Assembly: GCA_040755535.1 (NCBI GenBank)
Contig: JBFMAV010000054.1
Coordinates: forward strand, 1 to 31,029
DNA: 31,029 nucleotides
Direction of reading: 5' to 3'
Source of the DNA: Aquabacter sp040755535
GTDB taxonomy: Bacteria; Pseudomonadota; Alphaproteobacteria; Rhizobiales; Xanthobacteraceae
Shown here: in pieces, positions 22,560 to 30,366 of the stretch
How positions within the stretch are numbered: the first letter of the stretch is position 1
Layout of the letters: every line of letters starts with the position of its first letter
The notes under the pieces: model-generated
The model's input: the letters and a program-made list of their open reading frames with translations, nothing else
What the model was told of the DNA's origin: nothing
The model's database searches: none
Translations under genes and position numbers: made by a program

Positions 22560-23816
22560 TCAGCTCTTCTTGATGCCCTGGAAGGTGCGCGAATAGGGCG
22601 GCTGTTCCATGTAGGTGACCGGATTGTAGGTCCAGAACTGCGACACGTTCGGATAATTGGCGATGGGCGCGTTCCAGAGCTTGCCGTCGGCGTTCTTCAC
22701 CACCTTGCGGATGTGAACGTCGTAGATCGGGTTGCCGTAATCATCGAGCTTCACGGTCTGGCCGAGCGGCGAGCCGGTGAGCTGGGTCTTGGACACGGCG
22801 GCGAGGAAGGCGTCGCGGTCCTCCACATTGCCGTTGATGGTCTTGGCCGCCTCGTCCAGCCACATGGCGCCGGAATACATGGAGAAGCCGTAGAGCGAGG
22901 GATATTTGTTGTACTTCTTGAGGTGCGCCTCGACGAAATTCTTGGTGACGGGGGCGGGCGAGCCTTCCGCGAAATGGGCGGCGACGATCACGCCCTCCGC
23001 TTCCGAGCCCATGGTGCGGATGACCGACTGGTCCGTCATGTTCATGGCACCGACCAGGGGGATCTGACCCTTCAGGCCGAAATTGGAATATTGCTGCATG
23101 AAGCGGGTGGCATCCGCGCCGGTCTCCATGGCGAAGATCACGTCCACGCCGAGATTGGCCAATTGGCCGAGATAGGGCGAGAAGTCGGACGTGTTGAGCG
23201 GGTGCCAGAACTGGCCCGCAATGGTGCCGCCGCCTTCCGTGAAGGTCTGGCAGAAGCCGCCGCACTGTTCCTGGCCGAAGGTGTAGTCCTGCGCGATGGT
23301 GGCGGCCTTCTTGTAGCCTTGCTTCAGGCACCAGTCGGCGAGGGGGCGCGGGAACTGGCTTCCCGTATAGCCGGCGACGCGCACCACATTCTTGATGCGG
23401 TTGCGCTGGGTGAGTTCGTCGGCGGCGATGATCGGGATGAAATAGGGCATGCCGTTGCCCTTCACGTAATTGGCGACCGCGAGGCCCGTATTGGCAAGCA
23501 GATTGCCGCACAGCATGGAGACGCCGGCCTGCTCCACGAGCCGGCGGGCCTTCTGGAGGGCCATGTCGGGATTGGCGCCGTCGTCCTCGACGATCACCTC
23601 CACCTTGCGCCCGCCCAGGGTGCCGCCCTTCTCGTCCATATACATCTGGAAGCCGTCCACCATCTCGCGCCCGCCGGCCGCGACGACGCCGGTCAGCGGG
23701 GCCATGAGGCCGATCTTGATGGGGCCGCTCGCCTGGGCGCGGGCGACATAGGGCTTGGCCACGGTGCCGACCGCCGCGAGGGCGACGCCGGTCTTCAGAA
23801 ATGTCCTGCGATCCAT
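22560..23816 (-). CDS. Periplasmic substrate-binding protein of the Liv-type importer, Tat-exported
   Basis: A 418-residue type I periplasmic binding protein (LivJ/LivK class). The N-terminus MDRRTFLKTGVALAAVG has the twin-arginine motif RRTFLK and a cleavage site near VARAQA, so it is probably exported folded by the Tat path. The mature protein starts with GPIKIGLMAPLTG and contains VIVEDDGANPDMALQKARRL, common in receptors of aromatic or amide compounds rather than leucine itself. AGGAG stands eight bases before the ATG at 23816. It sits between livM and livG in the operon and sets the importer's specificity, which cannot be read from the sequence. Confidence 0.92.
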   Translation of the reverse strand: MDRRTFLKTGVALAAVGTVAKPYVARAQASGPIKIGLMAPLTGVVAAGGREMVDGFQMYMDEKGGTLGGRKVEVIVEDDGANPDMALQKARRLVEQAGVSMLCGNLLANTGLAVANYVKGNGMPYFIPIIAADELTQRNRIKNVVRVAGYTGSQFPRPLADWCLKQGYKKAATIAQDYTFGQEQCGGFCQTFTEGGGTIAGQFWHPLNTSDFSPYLGQLANLGVDVIFAMETGADATRFMQQYSNFGLKGQIPLVGAMNMTDQSVIRTMGSEAEGVIVAAHFAEGSPAPVTKNFVEAHLKKYNKYPSLYGFSMYSGAMWLDEAAKTINGNVEDRDAFLAAVSKTQLTGSPLGQTVKLDDYGNPIYDVHIRKVVKNADGKLWNAPIANYPNVSQFWTYNPVTYMEQPPYSRTFQGIKKS

Positions 23817-23853
23817 CTGTCCCACTCCTGCTGGTTCTGTCTGGTGGTTCTGT

Positions 23854-24792
23854 TCAGCCCCGCTTTCGCGCGAGCAGGGTCTTGATGCCGCCGAGGATGC
23901 CCTCGGGGGCGAAGATCATGATGAGGATGAAGGTGAGGCCGAGCACGCTCTGCCACCGCTCGGTGTAGAGGCTCACCGCATTCTCAAGGCCGATGATGGC
24001 GAAGGCGCCGATGAAGGAGCCGAACAAGGTCCCCGCCCCACCGGTAATGGCCATGAGCAACCCCTCCACCGATTGTGTCAGGGCAACGGTGGAGGGGCTC
24101 ACGAAGTCGTTGAACATGGCATACAGCGCCCCCGCGACCCCGGCGAACAGGCCGGAGACGGTGAAGGCGATGAACATGTGCAGCGACACGTTGTAGCCGA
24201 GTGAGCGCATGCGGCTCTCGCTGTCGCGGATGCCGCGCAGCGTGAGGCCGAAAGGCGAGCGCACGAAGCGCCACATGGCAAAGGTGATCACCGCCACGGC
24301 GGCGAACACCATGTAATAGAAGGGCAGATGCGCCGCGAGCTCCGCCGGCCGCACGCTGCCGCGCAGGCCGTTCTCCCCGCCCGTGACCGAGGTCCAGCGC
24401 AGGCAGATGCCCCAGATGATCATGCCGAGCGCGAGGGTCAGCAGGATAAAATAGACCCCGGTGGTGCGGATCGCGAGAACCGCGAACACCATGGCCACCA
24501 AGGTCGCCGCGCCGATGCCGAGCACCATGCCGACATAGGGCGAGCCCGCCATGGTGGAGGTCCAATAGACTGTCACATAGGTCGAGACGCCGAAAATGGC
24601 GCCAAGGCACAGCGGCGTGCGTCCCGCATAGCCCGCGAGAATGTCCACCGACATGGCGAGCACGGCGTAGATCAGCACCTCGGTCAGGATGCTCACCTGA
24701 TAGGAGGGCACCAGGAGCGGCACGATGGCGAAGGCGAGCGCGCCGAACAGGATGGCCGCAAGGCCGAGGCGGGGAATGCCGGAACCGATCAT
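23854..24792 (-). CDS. livM: Branched-chain-type ABC importer permease LivM
   Basis: A 312-residue inner-membrane permease with eight to ten hydrophobic segments. The family marks are LAMSVDILAGYAGRTPLCLGAIFGVSTY split over two helices, the ATPase-docking loop in SPFGLTLRGIRDSESRMRSLGYN (residues near 200) and the end IMIFAPEGILGG. The start at 24792 overlaps the livH stop (ATGA), so both permeases are made together. The frame is open farther upstream, but there it merely reads livH in a wrong frame. Confidence 0.93.
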   Translation of the reverse strand: MIGSGIPRLGLAAILFGALAFAIVPLLVPSYQVSILTEVLIYAVLAMSVDILAGYAGRTPLCLGAIFGVSTYVTVYWTSTMAGSPYVGMVLGIGAATLVAMVFAVLAIRTTGVYFILLTLALGMIIWGICLRWTSVTGGENGLRGSVRPAELAAHLPFYYMVFAAVAVITFAMWRFVRSPFGLTLRGIRDSESRMRSLGYNVSLHMFIAFTVSGLFAGVAGALYAMFNDFVSPSTVALTQSVEGLLMAITGGAGTLFGSFIGAFAIIGLENAVSLYTERWQSVLGLTFILIMIFAPEGILGGIKTLLARKRG

Positions 24793-25649
24793 GCGCTCCT
24801 CCCGAACAGCCCGAGGGGACGGAAGGCGAGGATCGCCGCCATGGGGCCGAAAATGACGAAATAGGCGAATTCGGGGAACATGACCTGCCCCACGGTATTG
24901 AGCATGCCCACCATGAGGGCGCCCACGGCGGCGCCCACCAGGCTGCCGCGCCCGCCGATGATGACCACCGCCAGCGAGAAGACGAGGATTTCCGCGTCCG
25001 CGCTCGGATAGAGGGTGAGGAAGGCGCCGCCCACCGCCCCGCCAAGCCCGGCCAAGGCCGCGCCCAGCATGAAGGTGAGCAGGAAGATGCGGCGGATATT
25101 GACGCCCATGGCCTCGATGGTCTCGGGATCGTCCACGCCCGCGCGGATCAGCGCGCCGAGCCGGGTGCGGTTCAAGAGCAGCCACAGCAGGATGAAGATG
25201 ACGATGCCCAGCGCGAGCACGAACAGGCGGTATTTGGGATAGAACAGGCCCCAGAAGCGCACCGCGCCGCGCAGGAATTCCGGAGCGGGCACCGTGTAGG
25301 TGTCGCCGCCGAACAGCACCAGCATCATGTCGTTGAGCACGAGGCCGACGCCGAGCGTCAGCAGCACCTGGCGCAATTCATGTCCGCGCACAAAGCGCAG
25401 CAGGCCCTGGTCGAGAATGAGCCCGGTCACCGCCACGGCCGCCATTGCGGCCAGCAGGCCCACCAGGAAGGAGCCCGTGGTGGAGGCGAGCGCATAGGCG
25501 CAATAGCCGCCCAGCAGATAGAGCGCGCCATGGGCGAGGTTCACGATGCGCAGCAGGCCGAAGATCAGCGTGAAGCCCGAGGCGACGATGAACAGCAGCG
25601 CCGCGAAGGTGAGCCCGTTCAGAAGCTGGAAGGTATTGAGCCCGCTCAT
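24789..25649 (-). CDS. livH: Branched-chain-type ABC importer permease LivH
   Basis: A 286-residue inner-membrane permease and partner of LivM. It has the N-terminal QLLNGLTFAALLFIVASGFT and FGLLRIVNLAHGALYLLGGY typical of LivH, a docking loop with RAGVDDPETIEAMGVN, and the end FGPMAAILAFRPLGLFG. Start and stop both overlap neighbours by four bases (25646-25649 with the upstream hydrolase, 24789-24792 with livM). This unbroken coupling ties the importer to the hydrolase genes. Confidence 0.94.
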   Translation of the reverse strand: MSGLNTFQLLNGLTFAALLFIVASGFTLIFGLLRIVNLAHGALYLLGGYCAYALASTTGSFLVGLLAAMAAVAVTGLILDQGLLRFVRGHELRQVLLTLGVGLVLNDMMLVLFGGDTYTVPAPEFLRGAVRFWGLFYPKYRLFVLALGIVIFILLWLLLNRTRLGALIRAGVDDPETIEAMGVNIRRIFLLTFMLGAALAGLGGAVGGAFLTLYPSADAEILVFSLAVVIIGGRGSLVGAAVGALMVGMLNTVGQVMFPEFAYFVIFGPMAAILAFRPLGLFGRSA

Positions 25650-26542
25650 GCGCCCGCTCCGGACGACAGGGCGTCGGGCCGCTCGCGCAGATACCAGTCG
25701 TAGATCTGTTCGCCGGTCATGAAGGCGACGTCGTCATAGGCGCGGATCCGCTCCACGGCCTTTCGGAAATAGCGCGCGCGATGGGGCGCGCCCATGATGT
25801 AGGGGTGGATGACCAGCGCCATCACCCGCGCGGAGTCGCGGGAATCCTCATAGATCTGCTCGAACTGGTCCATGGCGCGGTCGTAATATTCGCCGGCCTT
25901 GTGATGCTGGATCAGCATCATCGCCACGTCGTTGCATTCCTGGGTGTAGGGAATATTGACGATGGGCTTGGTGCGAGTCTTCAGCACCACCGGCTCGTCG
26001 TCCAGCACCCAGTCGAGCACATAGTCGTAGCCGTTCTCCACCAGCAAGTCGGGGGTCTCCCAGGTCTCGGTCAGGCCGGGGCCGAGCCAGCCGCGGGGGC
26101 GCTTGCCGGTATAGTCGGTGATGATCCGGGTGGTGCGGGCGATGTCGTCCGCCTCATTCTCCACCTTCTGCATATTCTTCTGGCTGAAGCCGTGGCCGAT
26201 GAATTCCCAATTGCGGTCGAGCGCCGCGCGGGAGATGGGCTCATAGGCCTGGATCGCCGAGCCGTTGATGGCGAGAGCGGCGGGAATGGCATTGTCGTCG
26301 AACACGTCCAGCAGGCGCCAGAACCCCACCCGGTTGCCGTATTCGTGCCAGGCCCAATTGGGGATGTCGGGCATGGGCGCGCCGCCGGCGGGCGGCGTCA
26401 GCACGGTGCGCGGCATGGTCTCGCACGGGTTCCATTCCTCGATATTGACGATGATCCAGACCGCCATGCGGGCCCCGCCCGGAAGCCGCAGCTTCGGGCG
26501 CTGGGAAATGGGGGAATAGGTAATGCGCTCTGTGGGCAGCAT
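25646..26542 (-). CDS. Polysaccharide-deacetylase/PuuE-like hydrolase, paralogue A
   Basis: A 298-residue NodB-fold (carbohydrate esterase 4 superfamily) protein of the branch that includes the cofactor-free allantoinase PuuE, whose members often cleave C-N bonds of small ureides or amides. Shared blocks are YSPISQRP, PNWAWHEYGNRVGFWR, WEFIGHGFSQ, TGKRPRGWLGPGLTET and VIHPYIMGAPHR. The first motif reads VNIEEW (Glu35, Glu36) in place of the TFDD of metal-dependent deacetylases. His117 is kept, but the block after it is QKNMQ, where its neighbour has QMPMH. There is no signal peptide, so it is cytoplasmic. The start at 26542 is supported by homology to the paralogue rather than by a strong ribosome-binding site. 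It overlaps livH. Confidence 0.85.
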   Translation of the reverse strand: MLPTERITYSPISQRPKLRLPGGARMAVWIIVNIEEWNPCETMPRTVLTPPAGGAPMPDIPNWAWHEYGNRVGFWRLLDVFDDNAIPAALAINGSAIQAYEPISRAALDRNWEFIGHGFSQKNMQKVENEADDIARTTRIITDYTGKRPRGWLGPGLTETWETPDLLVENGYDYVLDWVLDDEPVVLKTRTKPIVNIPYTQECNDVAMMLIQHHKAGEYYDRAMDQFEQIYEDSRDSARVMALVIHPYIMGAPHRARYFRKAVERIRAYDDVAFMTGEQIYDWYLRERPDALSSGAGA

Positions 26543-26601
26543 GGCGTTTCGTCCGGAAGGGGAGGGGCGCGCCGGCGTCCAGGAGGTCGGCGATGCAAGC
26601 T

Positions 26602-26617
26602 CCGAGCCGAAGCTCGG
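26602..26617 (-). promoter_or_regulatory. C(UUCG)G hairpin between the two hydrolase paralogues
   Basis: On the minus strand CCGAGC, loop TTCG and GCTCGG make a six-base-pair stem closed by a C-G pair. It lies in the 110-base gap between the paralogues. Like the other UUCG hairpins of the window it has no U-tract and probably serves to stabilise or punctuate the message. Confidence 0.45.
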
Positions 26618-26652
26618 GAAGGGCCCGGCGGATGGTGCGCCGGGCGGTCCGG

Positions 26653-27543
26653 TCACACCGGATAGCCCTTGGCGCGCTCGCCTTGGTACCAGTCGTAGAG
26701 ATCGTCGCCGTTCCAGAACAGCACGCCGCCGATGCTCGCGGCATAGTCATAGATGGCTTCGAGATATTTGATCCGGTGCGGCTGGCCGGAAATGTAGGGA
26801 TGGATCGCAACCGCCAGGACCTTGGCCCGCTCTTCGCCTTCCATATGCAGGCGGTCGATGGCGTCCTTGAAGCGGGTGAACCAGTATTCGGATTCGTGGT
26901 GGTGCACCGCCATCATGGGGATGTCGTTGTGCTCCACCGTATAGGGCAGGGTGACCAGCGGCCCCTTGTCGGTGTTGATGGTGGCGGGCTCGTCGTCCCA
27001 CACCCAGTCGCCGATATATTTGACGCCCGCTTCCACCAGGATTTCCGGCGTGTCGAGCAATTGGGTGAGGCCCGGCCCGAGCCAGCCGCGCGGCCGCTTC
27101 CCGGTGAACTTCTCCAGGATGTCCATGGACTTGAAGATCATGCCGCGCGGGTCGTCATGCTTGTGCATGGGCATCTGGTCATAGGCGTGGCCCATGAATT
27201 CCCAGCCCAGATCGCGCGCCTGGGCGGCGACGCGGGTGTAATCCTCGCAGACGCGGGCATTCACCGAGAGAGTGGGGCGGATGCCGAGCTTTTCATACAG
27301 CTTGAAGAAGCGCCATGCGCCGACCCGCATGCCGTATTCGTGCCAGCTCCAATTGGGCACGTCTGGCAGCAGCGTGACGCCGGTGGGTGGGGGAATGACC
27401 TGGCGCGCCATGGGGCGGCCGATGTCCCACACCTCGTAATTCACGATGGTCCAGAGCACGACGCGCGCATCCCCCGGCAGCTTCAGCGGCGGGCGGTCCA
27501 CGATCGGGGAAAAGGGGGCGCGTTCCCTGGGCAGCATGGTCAT
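26653..27543 (-). CDS. Polysaccharide-deacetylase/PuuE-like hydrolase, paralogue B
   Basis: A 296-residue NodB-fold hydrolase, paralogue of the next gene (A). It shares FSPIVDRP, PNWSWHEYGMRVGAWR, TGKRPRGWLGPGLTQ, WDDEPATI and AIHPYISGQPHR. It keeps the fuller set of polar residues after the second motif: GHAYDQMPMH with His119 and His127. Its first motif is VNYEVW, with one Glu (Glu37) where paralogue A has two. It is cytoplasmic, with no signal peptide. GGAG lies eight bases before the ATG at 27543. Two divergent copies side by side suggest either two successive hydrolytic steps or a hetero-oligomer. Confidence 0.87.
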   Translation of the reverse strand: MTMLPRERAPFSPIVDRPPLKLPGDARVVLWTIVNYEVWDIGRPMARQVIPPPTGVTLLPDVPNWSWHEYGMRVGAWRFFKLYEKLGIRPTLSVNARVCEDYTRVAAQARDLGWEFMGHAYDQMPMHKHDDPRGMIFKSMDILEKFTGKRPRGWLGPGLTQLLDTPEILVEAGVKYIGDWVWDDEPATINTDKGPLVTLPYTVEHNDIPMMAVHHHESEYWFTRFKDAIDRLHMEGEERAKVLAVAIHPYISGQPHRIKYLEAIYDYAASIGGVLFWNGDDLYDWYQGERAKGYPV

Positions 27544-27580
27544 TCTTGCGTCTCCGCGAGCGGCTGAAAGACTGTTTGGT

Positions 27581-28264
27581 TCAAGAGGCGGATGCCGCGC
27601 GCAATGCGGCGAGGCTGGGCTTCAGAAGCAGATCGAGCGAGGTGTAGAGGAAGCGGGCGCCACGCCCGACCCAATGGGCGGCGGTGTCCGCCGTCACCGG
27701 GAGACCGAACGGCGTTCCGCGCGCCGCGAGGCGCTGCGTGATCTCGTCCACGGCCGCCACCACTTCGGGGCGCGATGTGTCGCCGAGAAAGCCCATGGAA
27801 TGGGCGAGATCGTTCGGCCCCACCAGGATCAGGTCGATGCCCGGCGCGCCGGCAATCTCGTCCAGGCGGCGATGGCCCTCCACGCTCTCGATCTGGGCGA
27901 TGAGCAGGAGGGTGCCTTCCCGGCCGCGCGTGGCGGCGCGGGCGATGGCCCGAAGATCGAGGCATTGCTGGGCGGATTCCACCTGCGGCAGCACCAGGCC
28001 GTCGATGCCGCAGTCGAAATAGCGGGTGAGGATGGCGGGATCGCGGGAGGGCGAGCGCACAATTGCGGACAGTCCATGGGCCTGCGCCGCGCGAGCGAGC
28101 AGCGGCACGCTTTCCAGGCTGATGGCGGTGCGCTCGCAATCGATGAACAGGCAGTCCGCGCCATGGGCCGCGACCGCGTCCACCACGGGCGGGGCGAAGC
28201 CGCCCGGATTGACGGCGATGATGGGCTTGCCCGCCTCGATGGCGGTCTTGGCGTGGCGCGTCAT
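27581..28264 (-). CDS. HpcH/HpaI aldolase-family protein
   Basis: A cytoplasmic TIM-barrel protein of the HpcH/HpaI class II aldolase family, which cleaves or forms 2-oxo acids using a divalent metal. The metal ligands are in place: Glu126 in LIAQIESVEG and Asp152 in VGPNDLAHSMG. Arg70 (AIVRSPS) matches the pyruvate-binding Arg. The first motif reads FIDCERT instead of the LDxEH of HpaI, so the active-site His (45) is Arg. The start at 28264 gives 227 residues, slightly short; a GTG at 28345 would add 27 residues of low-complexity, Arg/Pro-rich sequence. It is the first gene of the long minus-strand cluster. Confidence 0.88.
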   Translation of the reverse strand: MTRHAKTAIEAGKPIIAVNPGGFAPPVVDAVAAHGADCLFIDCERTAISLESVPLLARAAQAHGLSAIVRSPSRDPAILTRYFDCGIDGLVLPQVESAQQCLDLRAIARAATRGREGTLLLIAQIESVEGHRRLDEIAGAPGIDLILVGPNDLAHSMGFLGDTSRPEVVAAVDEITQRLAARGTPFGLPVTADTAAHWVGRGARFLYTSLDLLLKPSLAALRAASAS

Positions 28265-28386
28265 GAACGCCACCGGGCGGCGCGGGCGCCTCGGATGGTC
28301 CGGTGCGGAACGAGGCGGGCCTCTTTTCGGATCATGGCGGATCACCCGGCGCAGGAATGCGTCTCAGATAAGGTTTGAATACAATC

Positions 28387-28414
28387 CATTATCGGTCAAG
28401 CGATAATGTATACA
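28387..28414. promoter_or_regulatory. Operator-like inverted repeats in the divergent aldolase/gntR region
   Basis: CATTATCG and CGATAATG are perfect eight-base arms around GTCAAG (28387-28408). Overlapping the right end is the palindrome TGTATACA (28407-28414). Just upstream TTTGAATACAAT (28374-28385) gives TTG and CAA half-sites. Sites of this kind are typical for dimeric GntR/FCD regulators, and the place between the regulator and the operon it faces is the expected one. Which repeat is bound is inference. Confidence 0.55.
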
Positions 28415-28513
28415 CATGGGGGCTGTTTTTGAGGCTGGACGTGCCGCTTTTTTCGGCGGATGCGCTGCAAAAAGGGCAAAGGAAAAAAGGATTTGCCAAT
28501 GCACCAATGTCCT

Positions 28514-28578
28514 ATTTGACCAAATCCAATGACATGGCATGAATGTATTGAATGACACCTATTGCGGTGCAGCACCGC
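28514..28578. promoter_or_regulatory. Inverted repeats close to the gntR start
   Basis: ATTTG and CAAAT flank AC at 28514-28525; the enclosed TTGACC could serve as a -35 element. At 28564-28578 GCGGTGC and GCACCGC flank a single A, a 15-base near-perfect palindrome located 20 bases before the chosen start codon at 28599. Either could serve in autoregulation. No convincing -10 element was found for gntR. Confidence 0.35.
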
Positions 28579-28598
28579 TCGCGTTGGAATCGCTCTCC

Positions 28599-29339
28599 AT
28601 GACGGACGCCGCCCTTCGCCAGACAGACCCCGACGAGGCTTCGCCGGAGGCGCGCCCCGCCACGCGCACCTTGTCGGTGGTGGATCGCATTCGCACCGCA
28701 GTCCTTGCGGGCGAATTCGAGCCGGGGACGCGGCTGCATGAAGTGCGCCTGTCCGAGCGGCTCGGTGTCTCGCGCACGCCGATCCGCTCCGCGCTCCAGA
28801 GCCTCGCGAGCGAGGGCATGCTGGAATACACGCCCAATCGCGGCTATTCGGTGCGCCGCTTCTCAACGGCGGAGATCGTGGACGCCTATGAGATCCGGGC
28901 GGTGATGGAGGCGCTCGCCGCGCGCTTCGCGGCCGAGCGGGGCCTGCCGGACGCCGAGCGGGCCGCCATCGAGCGTGTCCTTGCCGAGGGCGATGAAATC
29001 CTCGCCGCCCGCGACCTCGGCGAGGAGGAGAAGCTCGCTTACACGGCCGTCAACACCACCTTCCACGAGGCGATCCACAGTGCCGCCCGCTGCCGCATGC
29101 TGGGCGACATGATCCGGGTCTGCCACAGCGTGCCGCACTCCTCGCACCGCAATGTCATTTCCTTCGAGCATATGGACGTGCGCCGCCGGCACGACGACCA
29201 CCACCGCATCTATGACGCCATCCTTGCCTGCGATCCCTATCGGGCGGAACTGCTCATGCGCGAGCATGTGGCGAGCGTGAAGACCAGCCTGGTGCGCGCC
29301 CTGTCCGGCCGCCCCATGGCGCGGCGGGGGCGAAGCTGA
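28599..29339 (+). CDS. GntR-family regulator, FadR/FCD subfamily
   Basis: A 246-residue DNA-binding regulator. The N-terminal winged helix-turn-helix has LSERLGVSRTPIRSALQSL and EGMLEYTPNRGYSV. The C-terminal helical FCD effector domain keeps three metal-binding histidines, His156 in TFHEAI, His201 in DDHHRIYDAI and His223 in REHV, but has Asn152 where the family's Asp usually stands. FCD regulators bind small carboxylates and mostly repress catabolic operons. It is divergent from the aldolase-hydrolase-importer cluster and is probably its repressor. The ATG at 28599 has GGA upstream; an earlier ATG at 28539 would add 20 residues but lacks a ribosome-binding site. Confidence 0.9.
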   Translation: MTDAALRQTDPDEASPEARPATRTLSVVDRIRTAVLAGEFEPGTRLHEVRLSERLGVSRTPIRSALQSLASEGMLEYTPNRGYSVRRFSTAEIVDAYEIRAVMEALAARFAAERGLPDAERAAIERVLAEGDEILAARDLGEEEKLAYTAVNTTFHEAIHSAARCRMLGDMIRVCHSVPHSSHRNVISFEHMDVRRRHDDHHRIYDAILACDPYRAELLMREHVASVKTSLVRALSGRPMARRGRS

Positions 29340-29423
29340 GCAATAAGGGTCCGGCTGGGGCACGACCGGGACGGACAGAGCGCGCGCGAATCCGCTAAAC
29401 CCGCCCGATCCCCGGGAGGGCAC

Positions 29424-30317
29424 ATGGCGGCCAAGACCAACACTACGACGGAGCTGGCGCTCCTGCTCGCGCTCTCCACGCTCTGGGGCGCCTCCTACAG
29501 CTTCATCCGCTTGGGCGTGGAGACCATTCCCCCCATCACGTTGATCGCGGGGCGCACGGTGCTCGCCGGCGCGCTCTTGCTGCTGGTGCTGCGGCTGCGC
29601 GGCGTCCGCATGCCCCGCGATGGGGCCACCTGGCGGCGCTTTGTCGTGCAGGCGGTGCTCAACAGCGCCGTGCCCTTCACGCTCATCGCCTGGGCGGAGC
29701 GCAGCGTGGAGGCGAGCCTTGCCGCCATCCTGAATTCCATGACGCCCATCTTCGCTTTCCTGCTGACGCTCCTTGTCGCGCGCCACGAGCGCGTGACGCC
29801 GCGCAAGCTCTTCGGCCTTGCTGCGGGGCTGGTCGGTGTGTGCCTCATCATTGGCCTCGACGCGCTCTCGGGCGTCGGGCGCGAAGTGTGGGGGCAGCTC
29901 GCCCTGGTGCTTGCGACCGTCTGCTATGGGGCGGCGGCCATCACCGGCAAGGGCTTCAAGGGGCTCGACCCGCTGGTGCCCGCCGCCGGCTCGCTGGTCT
30001 GCGGGGCGGCGATGCTGGTGCCGGCGAGCCTTGTTTTTGACCATCCCTGGACGCTGGCGCCGAGTCCGTCGTCGCTTCTCGCCCTGCTCGGCCTCTCGGT
30101 TTTTTCCACCGCGCTCGCCTTCGCCATCTATTTTCGTCTGCTCCAGACGCTCGGCACGGTGGGAGCGACGGCGCAGGCCTATCTGCGCGTGCCCATTGGG
30201 GTCGCGATCGGGGTCGTGTTCCTGGGCGAGAATTTGAGTTCGACCGCCTGGATCGGGCTCGCCTGCATCCTGCCCGGCGTGATGGCCATGACTCTGCCGG
30301 AGCGGCGTGCACCCTAG
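29424..30317 (+). CDS. DMT/EamA-family transporter
   Basis: A 297-residue inner-membrane protein of the drug/metabolite superfamily with about ten helices in two EamA repeats. Typical blocks are LSTLWGASYSFIRLGVETIP in the first helix pair, LNSAVPFTLIAWAERSVEAS, AAILNSMTPIFAFLLTLLVA and the C-terminal RVPIGVAIGVVFLGENLS. GGGAGGG precedes the ATG. It is more like YdcZ/EamA-type exporters of unknown cargo than the other DMT gene in this window, with which it shares only the general fold. It follows gntR after 84 bases and may be read as a separate unit. Substrate unknown. Confidence 0.9.
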   Translation: MAAKTNTTTELALLLALSTLWGASYSFIRLGVETIPPITLIAGRTVLAGALLLLVLRLRGVRMPRDGATWRRFVVQAVLNSAVPFTLIAWAERSVEASLAAILNSMTPIFAFLLTLLVARHERVTPRKLFGLAAGLVGVCLIIGLDALSGVGREVWGQLALVLATVCYGAAAITGKGFKGLDPLVPAAGSLVCGAAMLVPASLVFDHPWTLAPSPSSLLALLGLSVFSTALAFAIYFRLLQTLGTVGATAQAYLRVPIGVAIGVVFLGENLSSTAWIGLACILPGVMAMTLPERRAP

Positions 30318-30366
30318 GGCGGTTCCGCTTGCCAAATCCTGGCCGAGCCCCCACAGACATACCCCC

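Noticed and set aside
23854..25185. 443-residue form of LivM
   Set aside because: The first 131 residues are livH DNA read in another frame; the ATG at 24792 overlaps the livH stop and gives the normal LivM length.
28539..28598. ATG at 28539 as gntR start
   Set aside because: No ribosome-binding site, residues without family likeness, and a 15-base palindrome lies in this stretch; it remains a possible alternative.
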